This document shows positions 11,101 to 22,700 of a stretch of DNA of 36,466 nucleotides, piece by piece. Each line of letters starts with the position of its first letter. Within the stretch, counting starts at the first letter, position 1. Source of the stretch: Acanthaster planci. Lineage: Eukaryota > Echinodermata > Asteroidea > Valvatida > Acanthasteridae. The stretch is from positions 1 through 36,466 of the forward strand of contig NW_019091639.1 in NCBI RefSeq assembly GCF_001949145.1. The letters are read 5' to 3'. Position numbers and translations under genes: made by a program. Below the pieces are notes generated by a model. That model made no database searches, was not told the origin of the DNA, and was given only the letters and a program-made list of their open reading frames with translations.

Positions 11101-11480
11101 CTTGTTAAGACGAAGGTTTCACACTGTGTGAGCCTCAGCCTGGAGATGCTGTCCCGGTCGGCAAGAGTTGTCTTCCGCGTCGGCCAAGACGACGCCAAGT
11201 AGAAAGCGCCCCACAGACAACGCTTCAAGTAAGCATACACTTATCTCTGTGGTGAAGAAATACAATCCCAATTTCAGTTTGGGAAAGAGTCATATTCTCC
11301 AGCCAAAGTGTCATGGGAGCTCAGTTCTTACCAAAGATCGTATAGCACCGCGAAGCGGCGCAAGATGGCGAACTTCACCGTAAATACACGTAAAACGTTG
11401 TAATCGCTTGGGCGCCATTTGAGCAAGCGATACGCCTGCGCAATGCACTTTAATGCACAGGCGCAGCGGCAGACACATCT
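11100..11480. promoter_or_regulatory. CpG-rich, YY1-containing promoter-like patch
   Basis: CpG is locally dense. CAAGATGGCG, a YY1-type word, lies at 11361-11370. CTGCGCAATGC with its imperfect reverse complement GCACAGGCGCAG (about 11435-11467) resembles an NRF1-type site. On the plus strand GCCTCAG precedes about 30 open codons (PGDAVPVGKSCLPRRPRRRQ...) and CTTCAA|gtaagc. On the minus strand GATCTTTG|gtaaga is a good donor. No downstream exon was found in either direction. Confidence 0.28.
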
Positions 11481-12669
11481 TTGGTTCTTACTCATGCTTT
11501 CCAAACTGATTCAGAGTGTCCAGTCTCGGTGTCATTTGGTCAGTCCAATTTACGCTCCTTGATGTTCATGCCCAACTGCTGGTAGTTCAAGACCGTGAGG
11601 TTGGTTCGCCAGGCTGGAGGTCTACTAACTTTAAATAAGGCATACGGAGGGGGCGCTGTTTATTTGCCACAATTATGTAGCGATGCAAGACTTGAATGAA
11701 CCTGCTTGAGCACACCCGAAACAATTTGTTTCTCCAATCATGGTTACACATCGTTTAGGGGTGCCAGTTTTTTAATGAAAATATTAAGTTGCTCGCTCTC
11801 AAATTCAGTTCCCTTTAAATACAGGGGAAAAAAGAACCATGAATCACAGAAGGAATGGAAAACACACGCCCCTTTCCGCGCATTGATGCGCATTACACAA
11901 GAGAATTTAAACAGACACATCAAACCTAAAGCTACCATAGGCTCCTTACAAAAGTAAATAACACAAGCGTTGCAGGTGTGAACGTTGTGGAGTCGACTCT
12001 GTTCTGTCTGCTTACTTTGATGCTCTGTTATTTTCACTGGTTAGGTGAGTCATTTCGATGGAGGCGCCCCACCAGACAATACCCGTACGATCACTGGGCG
12101 CAAGAAGAGATACATTCCTGACATTAAACTCCTTGGCAATGCTTCATTGCCTTCTTGGATGACAAGTGCTTTTTAGCATAATTATTGTAAATACTGTTTC
12201 GTTTTTATTTTCACGTAAATGGAAGATTAATGGAAAATTACTTTAAAGAAATTAAAAAGTGATAAAGATGTCTTTAAGAAAAAGATTACATTTTGACAAT
12301 ACTTTTGAGAGCACAGGTTGTATGGGGGACTTTTTCTCATATTTAAGAAACTACATGTAGTAGTAACTTCAAAGAACAACTTCCAAATTGTTGTTAAAAA
12401 CTGAGAGGTTTAAGAAATGGTCAAGCCCCTTTGGAGGAACCAAGTTCACTGGATGAAACCATAATTTTTTACCCAGTCACCTGGAAGGTTTGCAAGAGGT
12501 CAATGTATCTTTTCTTTCGGTTTGATCAAATGCATACTGCACTATACAGAGGAAGAAAGTGTGTCATTCCAAAATGAGGGCAACTGCAGATACGAATGCA
12601 GAATAAATGTTGTAAGCCCCCAATAGTTTAGTCTAAATTTGAGTTAAAAAAAGATTTTCTAGTTATTTA
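11480..12669. other. No gene recognised
   Basis: AT-rich intergenic sequence between the CpG patch and the presumed OXSM 3' end. No array, inverted repeat or convincing open frame was seen. Confidence 0.5.
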
Positions 12670-13563
12670 CACTGGGACAAAGTACAGATCTTCAAGCCTT
12701 TATTTTCAAAAGACTTTGTGTTGTTTTACTGCATTGGCTCTTGCCTGGACCAACAAAATAAATGATTCACAGGAACACATCGTTGTAAATAGTAGTATTC
12801 AGCATGATAATGAATTAAACCCAATGCATGACATCCAAATAGGTGTGAAAGCTTTGGTAGCATTTATTACAAATAACGATGGGGAATCATCATATATCTG
12901 CTCCATCTCAGACATTGCTTTGCTTGATTTTCATACCCAAAACTTGGAGTTTTTAGTTTTCCTGGAAAAACACTAAACTCTATCCTGTCAGCCAAATAGG
13001 GCAGCCTTTTGATGTGCTTTAACATCAGCATATAACTGAAAGTGTTTCAAGGTCAGTCAAAAGCCTGAAATGGAGACTAAGACAAGATTTGAGAACCTGC
13101 CCCCTTATGAACAACTGTTGTCCTGATGTGAGAGCCTCACATGGAATATCCTTGACATCAAATCACTCAGCATAAGAGCACCGATGGTTACAAAGAGACT
13201 CTAGCCTGACACATTGAAAGTCAATGCCAGGGTCTATACAGTGTCCATTAAGTGACCTCCAGGGTGTGCATATTTTCATATCTTCATATTGGACATGCTC
13301 CATGCTGAATGTGTACAAACAAGCTGTCAAATGTGGTGTGTTGGCCTCAGGGACATGATTAGTCAGCAGCATAGCACTCCCTACAATTCATTTACGACTA
13401 ACACACCTTCTATGTCTCCTACACCCTCTTGTAGGATCTCCAGGATTTCTTCTCAGTTCAACAGACAGTCCACAACACACTAAAATCAGTTTTCATCTTG
13501 CATTTTCTATTCCCAAGAGCTATGCCTGTCCTCCAATATTGCCTGTTCAATTTCAAAGTCGTT
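12670..13563 (-). other. Probable OXSM 3' UTR
   Basis: About 0.9 kb of AT-rich sequence follows the TGA with no open frame resembling a gene. On the minus strand AATAAA occurs at 12699-12704, with another near 12863. Either could direct polyadenylation. The end given is an inference from the more distal signal; transcript data would be needed to place it. Confidence 0.35.
12699..12704 (-). terminator. Candidate OXSM poly(A) signal AATAAA
   Basis: An exact minus-strand AATAAA about 860 bases after the OXSM stop. The hexamer is short and common in AT-rich DNA, and another lies upstream near 12863, so this is only a candidate. Confidence 0.3.
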
Positions 13564-13746
13564 TCAGGATTTGATATACTCAGCAATGCACAAGCTGGCA
13601 TTTGTGCCGCCAAAACCAAATGAGTTTGTCAGAGCTACTCTCCTGTTAGCATCCGCCAGAATCCATGACTGAGCACGATGTGGCACATAGTTCAACTCAA
13701 ACCCTTCAGTCGTTGAAGACAGATTTATTGTCGGTGGGAGAGTTTT
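13564..13746 (-). CDS. OXSM: OXSM coding exon 12 and stop codon
   Basis: Residues 403-462 and a TGA stop. It begins KTLPPTINL, then FELNYVP, then [20 protein letters not shown], the C-terminal KAS signature whose Phe-Gly-Phe-Gly-Gly loop lines the active site. The acceptor is tgttccccag. The protein ends ten residues after FGGTNA, as is normal for this family. Confidence 0.96.
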   Translation of the reverse strand, partial: KTLPPTINLSSTTEGFELNYVPHRAQSWILADANRRVALTNSFGFGGTNASLCIAEYIKS

Positions 13747-16700
13747 CTGGGGAACAAAACACACAAAGAACTGATTCAACTACATTCACAAAAACAACAC
13801 TAAGCCCAAGGTTTGGCAAAATTCACACCTGTTTGAGAAGCTATTTCTCTGTGGATCAAAAGAGCTTCTTGTTTTTAAAAAAATGAAAGGTGTTGGAGTT
13901 TTAGGAACGAACACTACAAATGTGACCCAACCAAACAAAATGTCACAAGTCACCACAGCCATTTTTGAGTTAAAGTCTGTGAAAGATTCTTTCACAAAGT
14001 AAACATTTTTCAACAACACAAAGCCGTTGGTCATCAGAATGTTAAACTGAAAGATGCAAGCAAGCAGCCTGCTATATCCGAAGACACTAAAACAAATTAA
14101 TGGGAAAGAATGGCCTTGGGACAGATTTTGTAAGATCCAGTCACATCTGTAGAGCATTTCCTCACCGGTAGTTCCCAATTAACTGGAGATATTTATAGGT
14201 GATAACAATGCACAAGAATTGATAAACAAAGAAAACCTCTTACTTCCGATTTACAGTGCAGTTCTTACTCTCTTAATTTAAAGTCTAAAATGTAAATTGA
14301 CACAAAAAGTTAACTGCCTATTTTTGCTCTAATTGGATGTAACATAGCGCTCAGTCATATGGCATGCACCCAATACAGTCATTATAAGGAGACAAATTGT
14401 CTGAGTTTGGATTTACAGAAAGCCAAAGCCGTAGTAGGATAACTGCTTCTTTAATCAAGCTCCCAACTTACATGTGGATGTGCTCACACTTGTACATGCA
14501 AAGAAATGTCTCAACTTCAACGCTGTCATTTTCACAAATGAAAATAAGACAATTTCCATGATATCAAATGCCATATAAAAAAACATGCCCCCGGGGCCTG
14601 GATTCCAAATGGTGAACTAGATGGTCCAAACCATCCATCACTTGGGTGGTGTTGGTCAAACTACAGTCAGCTATAGTTGTCACTCACAGTTGCCTTTTGC
14701 TGTGCTTACACCGTGAACATTAAACTTTGCTACTTTGCTACTTTCAAAATTGAAGCCATGGATTTGGCATTTATTTTTGTACATGCAGAAGACTACTTGA
14801 ATATGACTTACTGACCATTTTGCAAGCCATGATGGTAAAGACGGCCTCCAGTGACCCAGCAGCACCTAGCAGATGACCAGTAGCACCTTTGGTTGATGAC
14901 ACTGCTACATGGTTCGTCTGGGTCAGGAACAATCTCTTGATGGCTTCGTTCTCTGCTGCATCCCCTGCGCAATAAGATTGACATTGATAGTGTGGAATGT
15001 AGTGTGCTGTATGATACATGAATATCAATGACAGCAAACGGTTGCATTAATCTGTATACTCCCCAACACAGTGAGATTATCTGTGGAATGTTAATAAGCC
15101 TGATGAGCAGGGGTAACAACAGCCTCAAACCACTGACACTTTGACTGCCTACCATAAGGATATTCAGACTGGATTGGATTCTGCCTCTACTTGGAATGAA
15201 TATGATCCAAATACACAAAAGGCCCTCTCACTGTGATCTGAACAGACTGATATTTACTAGCTAATGCAACAAAGCAACTGTTGACTGTCTGGACAGCATC
15301 AGTGAGCAACTGAAGGGAATGAACATGTAACAGCCACAGGGTACCACATGCAACAAATGAACCGTTGACAGTTTGGACAGCATCAGTGAGCAACTGAACG
15401 GAATGAACATGTAACAGCCACAGGGTACCACATGCAACAAATCAACTGCTGACAGTCTGGACGGCAAAAGTGAGCAACGGAAGGGAATGAACAAGTAACA
15501 GCCACAGGGTACCATATAAATACATGTATGTGCAATTAAACCATGCTTGGCAACGGGGTTCTCTGTGCGATATTACAGGCCTGGAGATGGACGACGGCCA
15601 GTGCCGTCTGTGCCTTTCCCACTGGTCAAGGTGCCCCACAAAAAATTGCCTTGCCCTATATTTACCTTGGCCGTCGTGCCCTTTTTCCATAAACATCCAC
15701 AAGCCTATTAAAAACACGCCCAGTACATGTATGTCATGTGATCAACAAACACTGCGTCCACCAAAATCAAGTGTTTTGTAAGTATCATTTATCAAAAATA
15801 AAGCCAACGACAGGTACTGTATGCAGACTACTGATGTGCTGGGTACTATACCATAACTTGGCTGTATTGTTGGTGAAGAACACTCAAAACACCTGTTGCT
15901 ATGTGGTTGATACCTACTATAGGTCACGTGATTTAGTGGAGACAATCTGTCAATTATCAATGTAGGTATGCCAGAATCCATACCACATTCTGCAGTCAAT
16001 TATGTTTCACGGAAGGAATTTTCCATTGCAAAGATGAATAATGAACGCAACCTAACATCCCAGCATTTTGTGGGTTGATTCTTTACCAAGTGGTGTGGAA
16101 GTTGCATGCGCATTGATATACGTAACACTAGCCACAGACATCCCAGCATCCCTCAGGGCTGCTCTCATACAAAGTTCTGCTCCTTCACCATCGTCACATG
16201 GTGCAGTCATGTGATTAGCATCCCCTGAACATGCAACATAAGAGAAATAACATCTCAGTATGATACCTCATAAATATTCATCACTAAATGCATAGCTTCC
16301 ATTGGACAATTCTTGTAAGAATTAAGTCATTCAAAATTACGGTCATTTATTTTTCTTTGGGTAGCAGACAAACATTCTGACAAAGTTTGGTTCCTTAACT
16401 TATATTCTTGATAACACTCCTACATGGTGATTGGAGACCAGACATATGTGTTGCCATGCTTATAAATGAATGCTCAGAGCTGACAGGAACTATTAAATGT
16501 TATGTTTCAGCTTTTAATTTCCAAAATACGGAATGAAGGGCATTAATATGGCTACTCTACCTTGGACTTTATGTTTTGATTTCAAAGTGTGTTCAATCCA
16601 TGCATAACGAGTTTAATCAAGATACTTTACAGCAGTCTTTGATGACTTTCAATTGATTCCCTGATACACACTGCTATTGTCAACCATCAATGTAAGTAAG

Positions 16701-19700
16701 CTGTCATCACAAAAGCCCTGAATACGGGTCAAACTTTGGTTGATCAAAGCCCTGAATACGGGTCAAACTTTGGTTGATCAAAGCCCTGAATACGGGTCAA
16801 ACTTTGGTTGATCAAAGCCCTGAATACGGGTCAAACTTTGGTTGATCAAAGCCCTGAATACGGGTCAAACTTTGGTTGATCAAAGCCCTGAATACGGGTC
16901 AAACTTTGGTTGATCAAAGCCCTGAATACGGGTCAAACTTTGGTTGATCAAAGCCCTGAATACGGGTCAAACTTTGGTTGATCAAAGCTTAGTGTTACAT
17001 CCAACTAACTCTTCATTGTATCCTTCTTTGATATTTCAAACCTTGATAATTTGGGTCAGCTTACCTGACAGGCCATATCCGAGGACTTCGGCAAGAATAA
17101 TTGCACCACGACTTAACGCATGATCATGCTCCTTGGAAAAATGAAAAACACAGACAGATTCAAAGTCAAACCATAAATACTTGAAAAGAAATCTATTCTG
17201 TTCAACCCCAAACACATGAATTCCACTGCATTTATTCTCGATGAATAACACAACTGTACAATCCTAAGGCAGATGTGGGCGGTTTGTGGGCAGCAGGCAG
17301 GGATATTTAGGGCAGTGTACTGTACATACTCATTGGTGGATCTGCATGTACACAGGTGGAAACATTCATGTATGGTGGTCATTTTATGCCATTCTAAGGC
17401 TTTAATCATACAACAGTCTGGCTGATAGCTATTATTGGGTGAACATGCCAGCTAAGTGTAAACATCAGTATGATCATCAAACCAAACACTTGCTGTAGAC
17501 AAGATCTTGTAACCAAAATACATCAAATTAATTTACAAGTACAACTGTTGATAAAGTGCAAGTATCAACCATAGTTAGAACCCAAGGAAGTACATCATGA
17601 TTATCCCTAATCATAACCACCAGACTGCCGGTACATGCCTTAACATGTACACAATGTGTACCATGCCTTATCAATCCATCCAACTGTACACACACATCTA
17701 TGGAGACATGGGTAGGCATTCACTGCATTCAGGGGACAAGTTCTTTTGCCAGGGAAATTCGAACTGAGTTGTGGGGACATTTCTGAGTCCCCACAATATT
17801 TTTGGTCCCCACAAAATAGGTGAAATGTTGAGTGTATGTCCCCACATGTACGTTGCGGGAGTGTGTGTATTGTCAAGGTAAGAACCATTGTACTGATATA
17901 TTTGGTATTCAGTTCCACTTATGGCACCTTCTGATCAATTTGACAAGGATGTTGCTTGCAGCATAAACACTAAGTGCTAATAACACTAGGTGCTGATTAC
18001 ACTAAGTGCTGATTACACTTAGTGCTGATTACACTAAGTGCTGATTACACTAAGTGCTGATTACACTAAGTGCTGATTACACTAAGTGCTGATTACACTA
18101 AGTGCTGATTACACTGAGTGCTGATTACACTAAGTGCTGATTACACTGAGTGCTGATTACACTAAGTGCTGATTACACTAAGTGCTGATTACCCTAGGTG
18201 CTGATTGCACTAGGTGCTGATTACCCTAGGTGCTGATTGCATTAAATGCTGATTGCACTAGGTGCTGATTACCCTAGGTGCTGATTGCACTAGGTGCTGA
18301 TTACCCTAGGTGCTGATTGCACTAAGTGCTGATTACACTAAGTGCTCATTTAATAATGTTGCTAAGAACATGCAGTATTTGTGCTAAGCCCACAAAAAGC
18401 GTACCGTACAAAGCAAACAAAGTTCCCAGCAAAGACAAATCTACTGATGTATAACGCTTGTGATAGTACTCTCGAATTTTGCTAAGTCATCCTCTAATTT
18501 GGTCCAAAATTATTTGGTGGTGTAAGTATTTGTATATAATGGGATTACACGCTATTTTCTAATATTTGTGTGTAAATCTATGTGAAGTGAATACCTCCAA
18601 GACAACCAGAGCAGCTCCTTCAGACATGACAAAGCCATCCCTGTCTTTATCAAATGGTCTAGAAGCAGACGTAGGTGCCTTGTTAAAATTGGTACTCAGT
18701 GCTCTAGCCCTGTAAAAACAAAGGACACAGGAATACTTCATCAACATGAAACTACTCAGCACTCAGCACAGATTACTCAACACTCTAGCCCAGTGAGATC
18801 AAAGGACACAGGAATACTTCAACATGGACCTACTCAACACTCAGCACTGATTACTCAACACTCTAGCCCAGTGAGATCAAAGGACACAGGAATACTTCAA
18901 CATGGACCTACTCAGCACTCAGCACTGATTACTCAACACTCTAGCCCAGTGAGATCAAAGAACGCAGGAATACATCATCACCATGAACTCAGCATGAATT
19001 GCTTAAGACAGATTTGGTTACCAGAGAAAATAACACCCGATGTTGCTCACGTACATGTAGTTTTGGTAAGCAAAAATATGGACTTACATGTAGATGTAAC
19101 AGAGTCAGAATAACACATTTATATTCTCTACTTTAATTGATACAATGTGATGTGTGCAAACTACCGTGGTGATTTAACTGGGCTGGTGTAGTTTCAACCA
19201 AATTTAGATCACCAAGTTTCATGGCTAAGCACTAATCCAACAAGGTCAACAACTCACCTAGCAAATCCAGCAATAGCGATGGGACTGATGGAAGCTTCAG
19301 TCCCTCCAGCAACCATCACGTCTGCATCTCCATTTCTGATAAACCTGAAGGCATCTCCAATTGCATGAGCACCTGTTGTACAAGCCGTAGATACAGCATG
19401 GTTTGGGCCCTAGACGTCAAGGAACAAAGGCAGCAAAGCCCATTATAGATGAAGGGAGCTACCACTGTATGGACATGCATTGTCTGTGGTTGCTGTGAAG
19501 GCAGCGGGTACATGAATCTTGGCAATTAATAATGGAGTTAAGACTATCACGTGACCAGACACAAGACCACGCAAAGGATTACGCACAAGTAACAATGTGA
19601 ACAATGACAAAGGAATTCTTTTGTTCCAGTTCATTTGAATAACTTGTGATTTGAATTCAGACTGGAGGTCTCGTGTGGTCTTACGCTGGTCTCGTGTGGT

Positions 19701-22700
19701 CTTACGCCGGTCTCGTGTGGTCTTAAGTGGTCTCGACTACAACACTGTTGGCAATGTGTTTTACCATGACTTTATTCACCAAATATGACTGAGAAGCTTG
19801 CAATTGACTCAATTGACAGATAGTGAACAGGAGTACCGTTACTTAGTGAATTATACTGCAAAGTGAATGCTACATCTCTAAAGATTACGGAATAACTTGA
19901 AGATTGAATAGGACTGAACTATTGAAACTAGTCTGGTCGTGTCTTTATTTGTCTACTACAGTACTCGTAAGTCAACTAAAGTAATGTGGATCTACATCTC
20001 TCAATGTAGTTGAAGTAAGAAAACTTAAGAAAGGAAAGTCTGGGTCATGCATCTTGGTTTGATTCTTAAAAAAGTGCTCCTGTTACCTTCTATTACACTG
20101 GGAAACTTTCATAATTAGATGACAGTATAACTTAGGTACTCATGTGGGCGTAGCAAGCTTATATGCCCAGTAGGCAGAAACAGTGTGCACACATGTATGT
20201 GAGCGCTTATACATGGAGCGTTGTGGGGTACCGCAACAATGGGAAGTACCCCACAAGGCCAGTTTTTACCTTGAGGTACCCGACAAGAATTTCACGAAAC
20301 TGATATTTGGAAATAACTCAAAAAGAAGAAATTTTTCATGGGTAAAAATCCGTCGCAAATTGAAGTGTTTATATGAGGGACATACGGTCGAAAATTCAAC
20401 CCAGGAAAGTGAATTTGGTTTAAATTGGAGTGATTTGAAATTTTGTGCGTGTTGTGTGGGAGTTTTGTACACGAGAACAAAGGAAATACCCCACAAATAT
20501 AGCTGTGTAAGGATGGGTGTTAGAATGGGTATAAGGATGGGTGAGTTTGTTTCTGCGTTCAATTGGGGACCCTTTAGGAAGTTAGACTTCATAAAAGCTG
20601 ATCCTTGGTGGTAATTTCTCTAAGATTTACATGTGTTTGGCACTTCTTACCATATCACAGCATTTTTGAAACTCAAAAGATATGTCACACACTGTTCGAC
20701 CGTGGCCTATGACCNNNNNNNNNNNNNNNNNNNNNNNNNNNNNNNNNNNNNNNNNNNNNNNNNNNNNNNNNNNNNNNNNNNNNNNNNNNNNNNNNNNNNN
20801 NNNNNNNNNNNNNNNNNNNNNNNNNNNNNNNNNNNNNNNNNNNNNNNNNNNNNNNNNNNNNNNNNNNNNNNNNNNNNNNNNNNNNNNNNNNNNNNNNNNN
20901 NNNNNNNNNNNNNNNNNNNNNNNNNNNNNNNNNNNNNNNNNNNNNNNNNNNNNNNNNNNNNNNNNNNNNNNNNNNNNNNNNNNNNNNNNNNNNNNNNNNN
21001 NNNNNNNNNNNNNNNNNNNNNNNNNNNNNNNNNNNNNNNNNNNNNNNNNNNNNNNNNNNNNNNNNNNNNNNNNNNNNNNNNNNNNNNNNNNNNNNNNNNN
21101 NNNNNNNNNNNNNNNNNNNNNNNNNNNNNNNNNNNNNNNNNNNNNNNNNNNNNNNNNNNNNNNNNNNNNNNNNTCACTCATGCTCCATACACTCAGAGAG
21201 AATGTCACACACTGTCCGACCATGGCCTATGGCAAAGTTCATTATTTATAGACTTGCTTAAGCCTATGTGTGTATACCTCCTCAACAGGAATCATTCAGG
21301 TGTAAATTGAATTCACCACGAGTTGAAACATCCTTTGTATCACAATCACAGAGCTACCATGGCTACGGCATCTATAAAAACCAGAGCACTGACTCCTGTA
21401 CAAAGTGATGCCTGCATCCAATGTTTGTGCACAAACTTGTGGAAAATTCAAAAGTTGGTACATCTGTTTGCATATCTGTGTCTGTATTCTAAAACGATAG
21501 GTCAACAAGGCCGATATGCAAGCAACCTGAACACAGAATCAGTAAATGAGCATTTCATTTTGTTCTGCCCCCCCCCCAAAAAAAACGATCACAACGTGTG
21601 CGCGTATGCACAGCACATGAATTTTGCCCAGATGTTTTTTAATCGGATTTTATGAACACCTGATGTGCATGACAGCCGCCACTCCAGAGTTGTCAACTCA
21701 CTGAACACTGATTGACTTAAGTGAACAACTTAATTCAGCTGAATTAAATCTTCGAAGGACAGCCATCGAAAGACATGCGAATGAAATCGGACGACCTTGC
21801 TCAAATGTTCGGGAAACATTCGTATTAAAATAATCAGCTTTGGATGTAAATAAACATGTGCCACTGCTCTGTACATGTGCGCCTTATTCCAAAGAATCAC
21901 TGACATTCCTATGTCATCCAGAGCAATGTGGTTCAAGTTCTAACTGGGTAACAATAAACAGAACCATGTTGGTGATAGCATCGCTCAGGCTGCACGTAAA
22001 GATTGAATGCTTCTTCCTTGTAATTAAACAAATTTCCAAATTTGAATATAGCAGTCACCTTCAAGCTATACCTGATGCTGATATGGCCAGCAGCCATGTT
22101 GGTCAGAATACGAGGCACAAAGTAAGGGCTGACCCTCCGGTAACCCTGTGGATAACGGAAAAAATAGGAAATTCAATTCAGATCCAAGTTGGGAAACTTT
22201 CTTTCTGGAACCATTTTTCATGTTTTGCTTCTCAAATCCCATTTTCGTACATATCTGTTTATCCAAGTTGAAAAGTCAAATACTCAACACCGGTCAATTG
22301 ATTGGTTACTGCACTGCCGGTCAATAGATTGATTACTGCACTGTCGGTCAATAGATTGATTACTGCACTGTCGGTCAATAGATTGATTACTGCATTGCCA
22401 GTCAATGGATTGATTACTGCACTGCCGGTCAATGGATTGATTACTGCACTGCCGGTCAATAGATTGATTACTGCACTGTCGGTCAATGGATTGATTACTG
22501 CACTGCCGGTCAATAGATTGATTACTGCACTGGCAGTCGCATTTTCTGTTTTACCTGATTCTGAAGAGTGATGCCCGTGTTCACAACATCCTCTAGACCA
22601 ACCATTCCCATACCCACAGCAACACCCTGCGCAGAAGAATTAAACAGTTTAAGTGTCTCATCAAGTCAGAGCACCAACCACAAAGGGAACTTTTTAAATG

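Noticed and set aside
13786-14178. 130-codon minus-strand frame rich in Phe and Val
   Set aside because: It lies in OXSM intron 11, between two well-supported exons, and has no family resemblance.
15187-15515. Cys-rich repetitive minus-strand frame ([14 protein letters not shown] type)
   Set aside because: An artefact of the 84-base tandem repeat in OXSM intron 10.
18793-19113. Plus-strand 106-codon frame with a 26-residue repeat
   Set aside because: An artefact of the 78-base tandem repeat beside exon 8, antisense to OXSM.
20183-20614. 143-codon plus-strand frame in OXSM intron 6
   Set aside because: No recognisable motif, it overlaps a 108-codon frame on the opposite strand, and the region contains hairpin repeat sequence.
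20627-21310. Apparent frames of 156-225 codons made mostly of X
   Set aside because: They are the run of N in the assembly gap, not sequence.
22259-22571. Open frames on both strands made of nine-residue repeats (SAVINPLTG and TALPVNRLI types)
   Set aside because: They come from the 27-base minisatellite, whose period is a multiple of three, inside OXSM intron 5. No start context, no splice support, and both strands are open for the same reason.
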